Shown one piece after another: positions 1 to 5,561 of a stretch of DNA of 5,639 nucleotides. The translations under genes and the position numbers were made by a program. A model generated the notes under the pieces. That model was given only the letters and a program-made list of their open reading frames with translations. It was not told the DNA's origin and made no database searches. The stretch comes from Alphaproteobacteria bacterium UBA3002 (GTDB lineage Bacteria > Pseudomonadota > Alphaproteobacteria > Rickettsiales > UBA3002): positions 482-6,120 of the forward strand of contig DDZS01000009.1 in assembly GCA_002346425.1 (NCBI GenBank), written 5' to 3'. The stretch's first letter is position 1; every line of letters begins with the position of its first letter.

Positions 1-1496
1 GCGGTGGCGGAGGCGGCGGTGGCGGCGGCAGCTATACCGACAATGTGGCCTCGACCTGCGAAACGCGACGGGCGCAGATTATTGCTGCCGATGCGGATGG
101 CGTGTGGCTAACGGAAGCGATTGTCGATTGCATTAGCTATACCGTGCGCGAAGCGTTTACGATTTTCATTACCACGCTATACCCGAAGATATCGGCGATT
201 GTGGGGGCGTGTGTGACGCTGGCGGTGGTTATTTTCGGCACGCTGGTGGCGTCCGGCATGATCGAGAAATCGAGCCGGGATACATTTGTGACGCTGTTCA
301 AGGTCGCCTGCGTGACCTATTTTGTGCAGACCTCAACGGTGCTGTGGCTCTATGACGCGAGTCAGGGGACGATGGACGAATTAACCGGCATTGTCTGGAC
401 CTTTGGCGAAACTGCGGGGGCGGATGAGCTATGCGTGGATACCGGCGGCGGTGGTTCGGCGGGCACAATCTGGGACAGTGTGGATTGCGCGCTGGATGTG
501 ATTATCGGCCTGAAAGGCGTGCAGGATGGTGGGGCAGCCGCGGGAACCGGCGATACGCGCACAGAAGGCGGTGCGGGGATTGGTCGCGGGTTGATCGCCT
601 TTTTCATGATGAATATGGCCAATCCGGGTTTCGGGTTTTTCATCGGGCTGATGGGGCTATATATCATCTGGAGCTTCCTGATGGCGCTGATCAAAGCGAT
701 TCATACCTATCTCGCCTCAATCCTGGCGATCTCGTTCATGTTCCTGCTCTCGCCGCTATTTATCTCGGTCTTGCTGTTTAAAAAGACGCGGCAATATTTC
801 GATAAATGGTGCCGGATGATCGGGTCGTTTATTTTGCAGCCGGTGATTCTGTTCGCTTTCTTGAGCCTGTTTATGACGGCGCTGGATTATGTGTTGGTGT
901 CGGGCGAACGGTCATTGCTGAACGCGGCGTGTGGCACGCAATGTGCGGAGCGGAAGATGACGCCGAATCGTTTTCTGGAAAACAGCAATGCGATTGAATC
1001 GAAAGGGTTGCACGAAGAAATCGTGCCGACCAAGTCGTATCAATATACCACGAATCTGAACGCGGAACAGCAAGGGCTGGTGCGGCCGCTGGTGCGCGAA
1101 GGCTCGGCGACAACGCCCGCGACCACGGGTGACAAAGGCGCGATTCAGATCGGTAGCTCGTATGATGCCGTGCAATATGAAGCGCTGGCCAATGCGCTGG
1201 GCGGCGGCGACGCGGAAGAGAAGGCGAAGGAAATCATGCTGGCGACGGTGCTGGTTGTCCTCACCATGTTCGTGTTCTTAAGTTTCTTAAATTACATACC
1301 GATTCTGGCGACCGATATCACCGGCGGCGTGTTCGAGGTGCCGAATCTGGCGGCGGAAGTGGGTGCTAAGCTACCGATGGGTGAGCAGATGGAACGCGCG
1401 TCGCAAAGCGTCAGTAACGCGGTGCGTGGTCAAGGCAGTTCAAAAGTGGGCCAATTCACCAGCCAGTTGGGCAGTACGTTGGGGTTACGGCGATGA
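1..1496 (+). CDS. VirB6/TrbL-family type IV secretion membrane protein, first of three (5' partial)
   Basis: Polytopic inner-membrane protein of the VirB6/TrbL family, which forms part of the T4SS inner-membrane channel. The frame is open from base 3 to the TGA at 1494-1496. The only in-frame start candidate nearby is a GTG at 45, but it follows an in-frame run of nine Gly codons plus Ser-Tyr-Thr-Asp-Asn with no stop. I infer that the true start and a signal peptide lie left of the window, as in the two downstream paralogues. Numbering from GTG45, hydrophobic segments lie near residues 50-70, 80-101, 183-207, 209-244, 258-285 and 397-421. The family core reads SPLFI (236-240), KKTRQYFDKW (246-255), QPVI (265-268). 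A Cys-bearing loop holds ELC130 and W143-x3-DC148, and a second loop holds C296/C300. The region of about 286-395 is hydrophilic and probably periplasmic. The C-terminus is LGLRR. The stop overlaps the next start (ATGA). Family assignment is firm; which VirB6 paralogue it is cannot be told. Confidence 0.88.
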   Translation, partial: GGGGGGGGGSYTDNVASTCETRRAQIIAADADGVWLTEAIVDCISYTVREAFTIFITTLYPKISAIVGACVTLAVVIFGTLVASGMIEKSSRDTFVTLFKVACVTYFVQTSTVLWLYDASQGTMDELTGIVWTFGETAGADELCVDTGGGGSAGTIWDSVDCALDVIIGLKGVQDGGAAAGTGDTRTEGGAGIGRGLIAFFMMNMANPGFGFFIGLMGLYIIWSFLMALIKAIHTYLASILAISFMFLLSPLFISVLLFKKTRQYFDKWCRMIGSFILQPVILFAFLSLFMTALDYVLVSGERSLLNAACGTQCAERKMTPNRFLENSNAIESKGLHEEIVPTKSYQYTTNLNAEQQGLVRPLVREGSATTPATTGDKGAIQIGSSYDAVQYEALANALGGGDAEEKAKEIMLATVLVVLTMFVFLSFLNYIPILATDITGGVFEVPNLAAEVGAKLPMGEQMERASQSVSNAVRGQGSSKVGQFTSQLGSTLGLRR

Positions 1497-3001
1497 TGAA
1501 ACCGTTCTTTGCTTGTCTCCTTATCGCGCTGATGGCGCTGGCACCGATGCAGAGTTTCGCTACCGGTGGCGCGCCCGGACCGCAGGAGCCGTATTCGAAA
1601 ACCGACCCGGCGGAGGAAGGCAAAATCGAAGCGCCGACGGGGGCGGGTGGGACCGACACCAAAGAGAATTGTCGCGACAAATATGATGGCAAAATGCTGG
1701 CGGTGATTGTGCCCTGCGTGCGCGACACGATGCAGGTGCTGGCGGAGGAAATGACCGATCAATTCGCAGGCGTGGTCTGGGCGATGACGATTGCGTTTAT
1801 CACGCTGGTGGTGACGATTTTCGGGATACAGGTGACGACGCAGGAAGTGGATATCAAAAAGGATGGCTTCACGCTGCTGTTCAAGATCGGCGTGGTGCTG
1901 ATGATGGTTTCCAACTTCGGCGGCTTTATTCCCGACACCTTTGCGATATTGGTTGAGCTGTGTCAGATCGTTTCCGACACGCTGGGCGGGACGATGGCGA
2001 GTATGGAGATGGATTGTTCAGGCTTTGAGGGCGAACAACCCTGGAATTATTATGACTGCGCGGTGGGGTATCTGTTTGGGTTTGCGCCGGAAACTTTTGT
2101 TGGGCTGTCACTGGTTTCTGTGGTGCCGGCGGCGCTGCAATCCGGCCAGTTTGGCGTGATGATTTTCATGGCCGGGGTGGCGGGCTTCCTGTTTATATTA
2201 CGCCTGATTATCCGCGTGACCTATATTTACCTGATGGCGGTCGTGGCGCTGGCCTTCATGATTGTGGTCTCGCCGCTGTTCATTCCGCTGCTGCTGACGA
2301 AACGCACGGAGCAATATTTCAGTCGCTGGTTACACGGCTTTATGTCGCTGATCGGCCAGCCGGTGATTGTGGTGGCCTTCATGACCTTTGCGATTGCGGT
2401 ATTGGACAAAGCGCTGAATGACGAAGAGTTCGGGATTTTAAAAATCGCCAAGTCGGAAGACATCAAAGAATGGCAGTCGCAGGCGAGTAATTCAAACTCG
2501 CAAGGCGTGGTTGGCGACTGCGGGAATTACTTCCAGCAGGCGGGCGACGATCTGGAAAAAACCGAGGATGATAAACAGTATAATATCGTAACGCCGTTCC
2601 TGTCTTGCGCGGCGCAGATGGGGCTTGGCAGCTCGCAATGGACGCTGGATTTTGGATCAGACGAGGCGACGGTGACGCAGAAACTCTTCTTCGGGTTAAT
2701 CACGCTGGTGATTATTTCGTATCTGTTGCTGCTGTTGGTTAACACGCTGATGTCGATCGCGGCGATCATGTTCGGTGGCGCGTTCTATCTTCGCGAAGCG
2801 GCGGATAATAATCCGCTGGAAGCGGGACTAAATACGATGGAATCGAGCATGCGCGGCAACTGGTCGAACAGCATGAAATCGATCAGTTCAGGCAATTCAA
2901 CCGCTGGTCAGGGACTGGCGAATTTCGCAGGCTCCGGTGGGAGTGCGGCGATACAAGGCTTCATGGCCGGAACCGGCGAAGCATTAGGAATGAGGAGGTA
3001 G
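1493..3001 (+). CDS. VirB6/TrbL-family type IV secretion membrane protein, second of three
   Basis: Complete 502-residue paralogue of the preceding protein, expected in the inner membrane as a T4SS channel component. A signal peptide is visible: positive N-terminus MMKPFF, a hydrophobic stretch, and a likely cleavage after SFA (residue 23). Then come a hydrophilic Pro/Gly segment and a Cys pair (C60, C75). Hydrophobic segments lie near 91-113, 127-152, 198-213, 219-240, 243-268, 282-305 and 396-431. The core repeats the neighbour's signature: SPLFIP (260-265), KRTEQYFSRW (270-279), QPVI (289-292). The loop W184-x3-DC189 also matches. A hydrophilic loop of about 90 residues (306-395, C343 and C372) precedes the last membrane segment. 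The tail has STAGQGLAN and ends LGMRR. The start overlaps the upstream stop as ATGA with only a weak GGGG upstream, so translational coupling is likely; the second ATG at 1496 is an alternative start. At about 500 aa it is longer than the ~295 aa of Agrobacterium VirB6. Confidence 0.92.
   Translation: MMKPFFACLLIALMALAPMQSFATGGAPGPQEPYSKTDPAEEGKIEAPTGAGGTDTKENCRDKYDGKMLAVIVPCVRDTMQVLAEEMTDQFAGVVWAMTIAFITLVVTIFGIQVTTQEVDIKKDGFTLLFKIGVVLMMVSNFGGFIPDTFAILVELCQIVSDTLGGTMASMEMDCSGFEGEQPWNYYDCAVGYLFGFAPETFVGLSLVSVVPAALQSGQFGVMIFMAGVAGFLFILRLIIRVTYIYLMAVVALAFMIVVSPLFIPLLLTKRTEQYFSRWLHGFMSLIGQPVIVVAFMTFAIAVLDKALNDEEFGILKIAKSEDIKEWQSQASNSNSQGVVGDCGNYFQQAGDDLEKTEDDKQYNIVTPFLSCAAQMGLGSSQWTLDFGSDEATVTQKLFFGLITLVIISYLLLLLVNTLMSIAAIMFGGAFYLREAADNNPLEAGLNTMESSMRGNWSNSMKSISSGNSTAGQGLANFAGSGGSAAIQGFMAGTGEALGMRR
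2993..2998 (+). promoter_or_regulatory. Shine-Dalgarno AGGAGG for the third VirB6-like gene
   Basis: A perfect AGGAGG lies 5 nt before the ATG at 3004. It is made of the last two Arg codons of the upstream gene (AGG AGG TAG), so initiation of the third gene sits within the termination region of the second. It fixes ATG 3004 as the start and contrasts with the weak site before the second gene. Confidence 0.85.
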
Positions 3002-3003
3002 CG

Positions 3004-4263
3004 ATGACGCGCAACTGGACAATGATCATGGCGATGGTGCTGGCGGTGGGGATGATGCTTCTTGCGCCCGAGGCACAGGCGGCCGGTGCTCCTCCTGCAG
3101 GTGGCGGGGGTGGCTCTGTCTGTATGAAAGACATCATGTCCGGCGGGGGTGGTGGCGCGGATGGCATCGTGACGCAGGCGATCGAATATATCGAACAGGT
3201 CATCATGTCGGCGGCGCAGGACCTCTATGTCGGCATCGCGACCAATACCGATTTTCAGGCTGCGGTCGGCGCTGCTTTCGCGTTGTTCATCGCCGTGTTT
3301 GGCGCAGCATTCATGTTTGGCATCGTGCCATTCAACTATGGTCAGGCGCTGGTGCGGCTGCTGAAAATGGGCATTATCATGGCCTGTATCGGTGGCGCGG
3401 GGTGGAGCTTTTTCAACGAATATGCCGTGGCCTTTTTTCAGGATGGCGTCGACGCGCTGATCTCGGACATTGTGGAAGTGGCGACGGGTGAAAGCGTCAC
3501 TGCAGGGGGTGAGCCGAAGCCGTTTAAATCGCTGGAAGAAGTCGCGCAGAAAGCGATCTCGCCACAGATGATGACGAGCATTATCGCGTCCTTCGGGACG
3601 GGCGCCATGGGGCCGGTGATGGGCACGCTTTCGGGCGCAGGCTTGCTGGCCTTTATTATGATGATCGTGACGGCACTGCGCGTTTATTGCGTGTCCATGG
3701 TCGCGCGCGCGTTTCTGCTGGGGCTGGGGCCGATCTTCCTGTGCTTTATGCTGTTCCAAAAAACGCAGCATATTTTCGACGGGTGGATCAACCAGCTGGT
3801 CAACTATTCGCTGCAACCGATTCTGATGTTTGCGTTCATTTCGTTCTACATTGTGTTGCTGCAATCGGCGGTGGAAAATATCTTAGCGGTCGATACCTGC
3901 TGGGTCGAATATGACGATCAATCCGGTGCCGACCCGATGACGATGCAATGGCGCTTTGTGAATGAAAAAGGCGAGGCGACCAAGTCCGACTTCAGCTGGG
4001 ACGGGCTGGTCGAATGTCTGGCCGGTAGCGGCGGTGGTGGCGGCAATTGTAAGAGCTTCCCGGTCAGTATTATTGACATTCTGACCTTCCTGATTTTGGC
4101 GCATCTGGGCTACCGATTTAGTAACGTGGTGACGTTGATCGCGACGGAGATCGCGTCGAGTACGCTCAACCTGAAGGATTTGAGGTCGGGGATGCAGGAA
4201 TACTTCCAGAACGCCCAAACCGGCAGTACGGCGGGGCAAGGCAGGGCGAACGCACCGAAGTAG
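3004..4263 (+). CDS. VirB6/TrbL-family type IV secretion membrane protein, third of three
   Basis: 419-residue polytopic protein and the most diverged of the three paralogues. A signal peptide is clear: MTRNWTM, a hydrophobic stretch at 8-21, and AxA-type cleavage after AQA (residue 26). It is followed by two five-glycine runs (33-37 and 47-51) around C40. Hydrophobic segments lie near 85-108, 119-135, 208-232, 235-253, 266-287 and 355-383. The core is recognisable but altered: GPIF (242-245) in place of SPLF, QKTQHIFDGW (252-261), QPIL (271-274). The W-x3-DC motif of the other two is absent; a loop at 146-190 takes that place. The hydrophilic loop of about 288-354 contains C299, C338 and C349 and another Gly5 run (343-347). 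The tail STAGQGRAN matches that of the second paralogue but the protein then stops at APK, without the LGxRR end. It lies 2 bp after the second gene and ends the operon. VirB6/TrbL family membership is well supported; a specialised role is possible. Confidence 0.9.
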   Translation: MTRNWTMIMAMVLAVGMMLLAPEAQAAGAPPAGGGGGSVCMKDIMSGGGGGADGIVTQAIEYIEQVIMSAAQDLYVGIATNTDFQAAVGAAFALFIAVFGAAFMFGIVPFNYGQALVRLLKMGIIMACIGGAGWSFFNEYAVAFFQDGVDALISDIVEVATGESVTAGGEPKPFKSLEEVAQKAISPQMMTSIIASFGTGAMGPVMGTLSGAGLLAFIMMIVTALRVYCVSMVARAFLLGLGPIFLCFMLFQKTQHIFDGWINQLVNYSLQPILMFAFISFYIVLLQSAVENILAVDTCWVEYDDQSGADPMTMQWRFVNEKGEATKSDFSWDGLVECLAGSGGGGGNCKSFPVSIIDILTFLILAHLGYRFSNVVTLIATEIASSTLNLKDLRSGMQEYFQNAQTGSTAGQGRANAPK

Positions 4264-4270
4264 CGAGGCT

Positions 4271-4285
4271 TTAACCTTTTCTTAA
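4271..4285 (+). promoter_or_regulatory. CtrA-type box TTAA-N7-TTAA
   Basis: TTAACCTTTTCTTAA matches the TTAA-N7-TTAA consensus of the alphaproteobacterial cell-cycle response regulator CtrA exactly, in both half-sites and in spacing. It lies in the 58-bp gap before the prepilin gene and covers the place where a -35 element would fall relative to the -10-like hexamer at 4297, which is the usual position at CtrA-activated promoters. In Caulobacter CtrA activates pilA, so control of a pilin-like gene is plausible. That CtrA binds here is inferred from sequence alone. Confidence 0.65.
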
Positions 4286-4296
4286 ACTCTGTTTGC

Positions 4297-4302
4297 TAGG
4301 AT
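4297..4302 (+). promoter_or_regulatory. Probable -10 element of the prepilin promoter
   Basis: TAGGAT matches TATAAT at 4 of 6 positions. It predicts transcription from about 4309, leaving a very short leader that begins just before the ribosome binding site. No good -35 hexamer is present 16-18 bp upstream; the CtrA-type box occupies that place, as expected for an activator-dependent promoter. Confidence 0.45.
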
Positions 4303-4310
4303 AGGTAAAA

Positions 4311-4317
4311 AAGGAGG
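4311..4317 (+). promoter_or_regulatory. Shine-Dalgarno AAGGAGG for the prepilin gene
   Basis: AAGGAGG is 4 nt from the ATG at 4322 but only 1 nt from the in-frame GTG at 4319. The spacing favours the ATG and gives a leader of MRRG instead of MMRRG. Confidence 0.8.
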
Positions 4318-4321
4318 CGTG

Positions 4322-5092
4322 ATGCGGCGCGGGTTTTCGTTGGTGGAATTGTCGATCGTTCTGGTGGTACTGGGGCTGGTTGTGGGCGGCGTGATGGTGG
4401 GCCAGAATCTGATTCGCGCGTCGGAATTGCGCGGCGTGGTAACGCAGTTGCAGCAATATACCATCGCCGTGGAAAAATTCCGCGAGACGTATAATGGCTT
4501 ACCCGGCGACTTATATAATGCCACGAAATTCTGGGGTACTGCCGCGGTTTGTCCAGGGACGCAAGCGAACCCAAAAACGGATGCGCGCACCTGTAACGGC
4601 GACGGCGATCGCGCGATCGAATTTGGCGCCGCGCAGGAGCGTTATCTGTTTTGGCAGCAATTATCCAATGCCGGGTTGATCGAAGGAAAATATACCGGTG
4701 TGCGCGCATCGAGTGCAGGGGACAATACCGTGGAAGCGGGCGTGAATACTCCGCAACTAAGCCTGAACAATGCCGGCGTAGCGGTGGTCGATGCCGCGAG
4801 TTTAGATCCGGTCGGGTATTATTCGCAAAATCTGATGCGACATGTGTTGCATATTCATGGCGGGGAATTGAGTACCGTTGGAACTTCGACTAACGTCTTT
4901 ACCCCGGAAGAAAGCTATTATTTCGATGATAAAATGGATGATGGCAAACCGGGGACCGGCAAAATAACCTCGCGCAAACCGGCGAGTAGTGGGTCGCCGC
5001 TATGTTCCACCAATAATAATCCAGATGCGGCGCGGTATAATATGAATGTGAAAAACGAAGCCTGCGTGCTGGTGTTTATGATGGGGTTTTAA
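4322..5092 (+). CDS. Type IV prepilin / type II secretion pseudopilin-like protein
   Basis: 256-residue protein with a class III (prepilin) signal. The short basic leader MRRG is followed by FSLVELSIVLVVLGLVVGG, with Glu at mature position +5. A prepilin peptidase should cut between G4 and F5, and the ~22-residue hydrophobic segment should anchor the subunit in the inner membrane or pack in a pilus core. Downstream are features of a prepilin family I associate with Alphaproteobacteria: an amphipathic helix to about residue 57, YNGLPGDLYNATKFWG (57-72), an NGDGDR turn (92-97), FWQQLSNAGLI (110-120) and an acidic FDDKMDDGKPGTG loop (201-213) that might bind metal. Cys at 77, 91, 228 and 248 could form two disulfides. 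The globular part is larger than in typical major pilins, so a minor pilin or pseudopilin is likely. It has its own promoter-like region and no visible partner pilus genes. A link to the upstream T4SS is not shown. Confidence 0.88.
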   Translation: MRRGFSLVELSIVLVVLGLVVGGVMVGQNLIRASELRGVVTQLQQYTIAVEKFRETYNGLPGDLYNATKFWGTAAVCPGTQANPKTDARTCNGDGDRAIEFGAAQERYLFWQQLSNAGLIEGKYTGVRASSAGDNTVEAGVNTPQLSLNNAGVAVVDAASLDPVGYYSQNLMRHVLHIHGGELSTVGTSTNVFTPEESYYFDDKMDDGKPGTGKITSRKPASSGSPLCSTNNNPDAARYNMNVKNEACVLVFMMGF

Positions 5093-5107
5093 AGTGATGC
5101 GATGAAC

Positions 5108-5185
5108 TGTCACCCCGTGCTTGCCACGGGGTCCGGGGCCACTTGCGCTGTCGGAGCCGGACCCCGTCATAAAGACGGGGTGACA
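5108..5185. repeat. 78-bp REPIN-like double-hairpin element, copy 1
   Basis: Starts 15 bp after the prepilin stop. Perfect 11-bp terminal inverted repeats (TGTCACCCCGT / ACGGGGTGACA) bound two local hairpins: ACCCCGTG-CTTGC-CACGGGGT (5112-5132) and ACCCCGTC-ATAAA-GACGGGGT (5161-5181), each an 8-bp stem with a 5-nt loop. The right half is the inverse of the left (core TGTCACCCCGTS-N5-SACGGGGTCCGG), the REPIN layout of two inverted REP sequences with a short spacer. The halves differ at one stem base pair (G-C against C-G), a compensated change. Neither hairpin is followed by a T-run, so it is not a classical intrinsic terminator, though it may protect the mRNA 3' end. No target duplication is seen. 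Confidence 0.85.
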
Positions 5186-5222
5186 AGGGGTAGTGTCATT
5201 GCCGGGCTTGATCCGGTAACCA

Positions 5223-5249
5223 AAGGGCCGGAGTGTGGCCTTAGTTTTT
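5223..5249 (+). terminator. Possible weak intrinsic terminator
   Basis: AAGGGCC and GGCCTT can pair as a 6-bp stem with one bulged G and a 7-nt loop, followed by AG and five T. It lies about 130 bp beyond the prepilin stop and would stop transcription after the first double hairpin. The stem is short, the spacing to the T-run is not ideal, and the second repeat unit keeps GGCCTTAG but lacks a T-run, so this may be coincidental. Confidence 0.25.
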
Positions 5250-5282
5250 CTGTCTTCCGCTTTGCTCCAGACTTGGCCTCCG

Positions 5283-5299
5283 GTTTGCCTACTGCAAAC
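5283..5299. repeat. Hairpin GTTTGC-CTACT-GCAAAC inside repeat unit 1
   Basis: Perfect 6-bp stem with loop CTACT. The aligned place in unit 2 forms a weaker stem, TTCC-TACT-GGAA (5469-5480) plus a G-T pair. The loop is kept while the stem differs. Confidence 0.5.
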
Positions 5300-5332
5300 G
5301 CTTCGGCTGCGCCTATCGGCGGCTCATGGCTG

Positions 5333-5353
5333 GCGCAGACGTACTGTCTGCGC
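5333..5353. repeat. GTACT-loop hairpin, copy 1
   Basis: GCGCAGAC-GTACT-GTCTGCGC is a perfect 8-bp stem with a 5-nt loop at the end of repeat unit 1, followed by TTC. It is homologous to the hairpin at 5517-5537, with identical loop and size and two compensated stem differences. Confidence 0.75.
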
Positions 5354-5371
5354 TTCATCGGGCCTTTCTAT

Positions 5372-5540
5372 TGTCATTGCCGGGCTTGACCCGGTAATCC
5401 AGAGGCGGATGAGTGTGGGGCCTTAGTTATTTCCGCTCCTGCTTCGCCTGCGCTAGTGCGCTCCTCAGTTCCTACTGGAATCGCTTCGCTTTGCAGCTCT
5501 CGCTGGCTCTTGGCAGGCGGGGACGTACTGTCCCCGCTTC
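5372..5540. repeat. Tandem intergenic repeat unit, copy 2
   Basis: Second unit, opening with TGTCATTGCCGGGCTTGACC and CGGTAATCCAGAG, in which the hairpin is CCGGG-CTTGA-CCCGG without the wobble of copy 1. Then come GAGTGTGGGGCCTTAGTT, TTCCGCTC, a short GCGC-TAGT-GCGC hairpin (5450-5461) not seen in copy 1, and the conserved stretch from CTACTG (5472) to GCTTC (5540). The unit boundaries are defined only by comparing the two copies. No coding potential is evident. Confidence 0.75.
5517..5537. repeat. GTACT-loop hairpin, copy 2
   Basis: GCGGGGAC-GTACT-GTCCCCGC is a perfect 8-bp stem with a GTACT loop, the same size as copy 1. Stem positions 4 and 5 differ from copy 1 (C/A to G/G) and the opposite arm changes to match (T/G to C/C), so pairing is preserved. 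Confidence 0.75.
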
Positions 5541-5561
5541 TTCGTGTCGAAAGTAAAGAAG

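Larger units (their letters stand above)
5194..5356. repeat. Tandem intergenic repeat unit, copy 1
   Basis: First of two related units that begin 178 bp apart. It opens with TGTCATTGCCGGGCTTGATC and CGGTAA (5194-5219), a hairpin-forming repeat (CCGGG-CTTGA-TCCGG with one G-T pair) of a type common between genes in Alphaproteobacteria. After a GAGTGTGG..CCTTAGTT segment it continues with TTCCGCT and a stretch from CTACTG (5289) to GCTTC (5356) that aligns to the second unit with about one gap. The central part (about 5250-5285) is diverged. No gene is credible here; frames crossing it only read through hairpins. Confidence 0.75.

Noticed and set aside
45..47. GTG at 45 as the true start of the first gene
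   Set aside because: The frame stays open to the window edge through Gly codons with no SD before the GTG, and both paralogues have signal peptides before their Gly- or Pro-rich segments.
1278..1290. TTAA-GTTTC-TTAA resembling a CtrA box
   Set aside because: Spacing is 5 nt instead of 7 and it lies inside a coding region encoding a membrane segment.
2908..3864. Long minus-strand open frame (318 codons) opposite the third VirB6-like gene
   Set aside because: Its translation is rich in His, Arg and Gln without domain features, as expected from the complement of a GC-rich gene. The plus strand has a signal peptide, SD and family core.
5112..5181. The 78-bp element as an intrinsic terminator of the prepilin gene
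   Set aside because: The stems are strong, but neither is followed by a run of T on either strand.
5102..5389. Plus-strand open frame of 95 codons after the prepilin gene
   Set aside because: It runs through the 78-bp element and the tandem unit, has no SD, and its composition follows the repeats.
5235..5426. Plus-strand open frame of 63 codons in the repeat region
   Set aside because: It crosses both repeat units and the hairpins, with no ribosome binding site or protein-like features.
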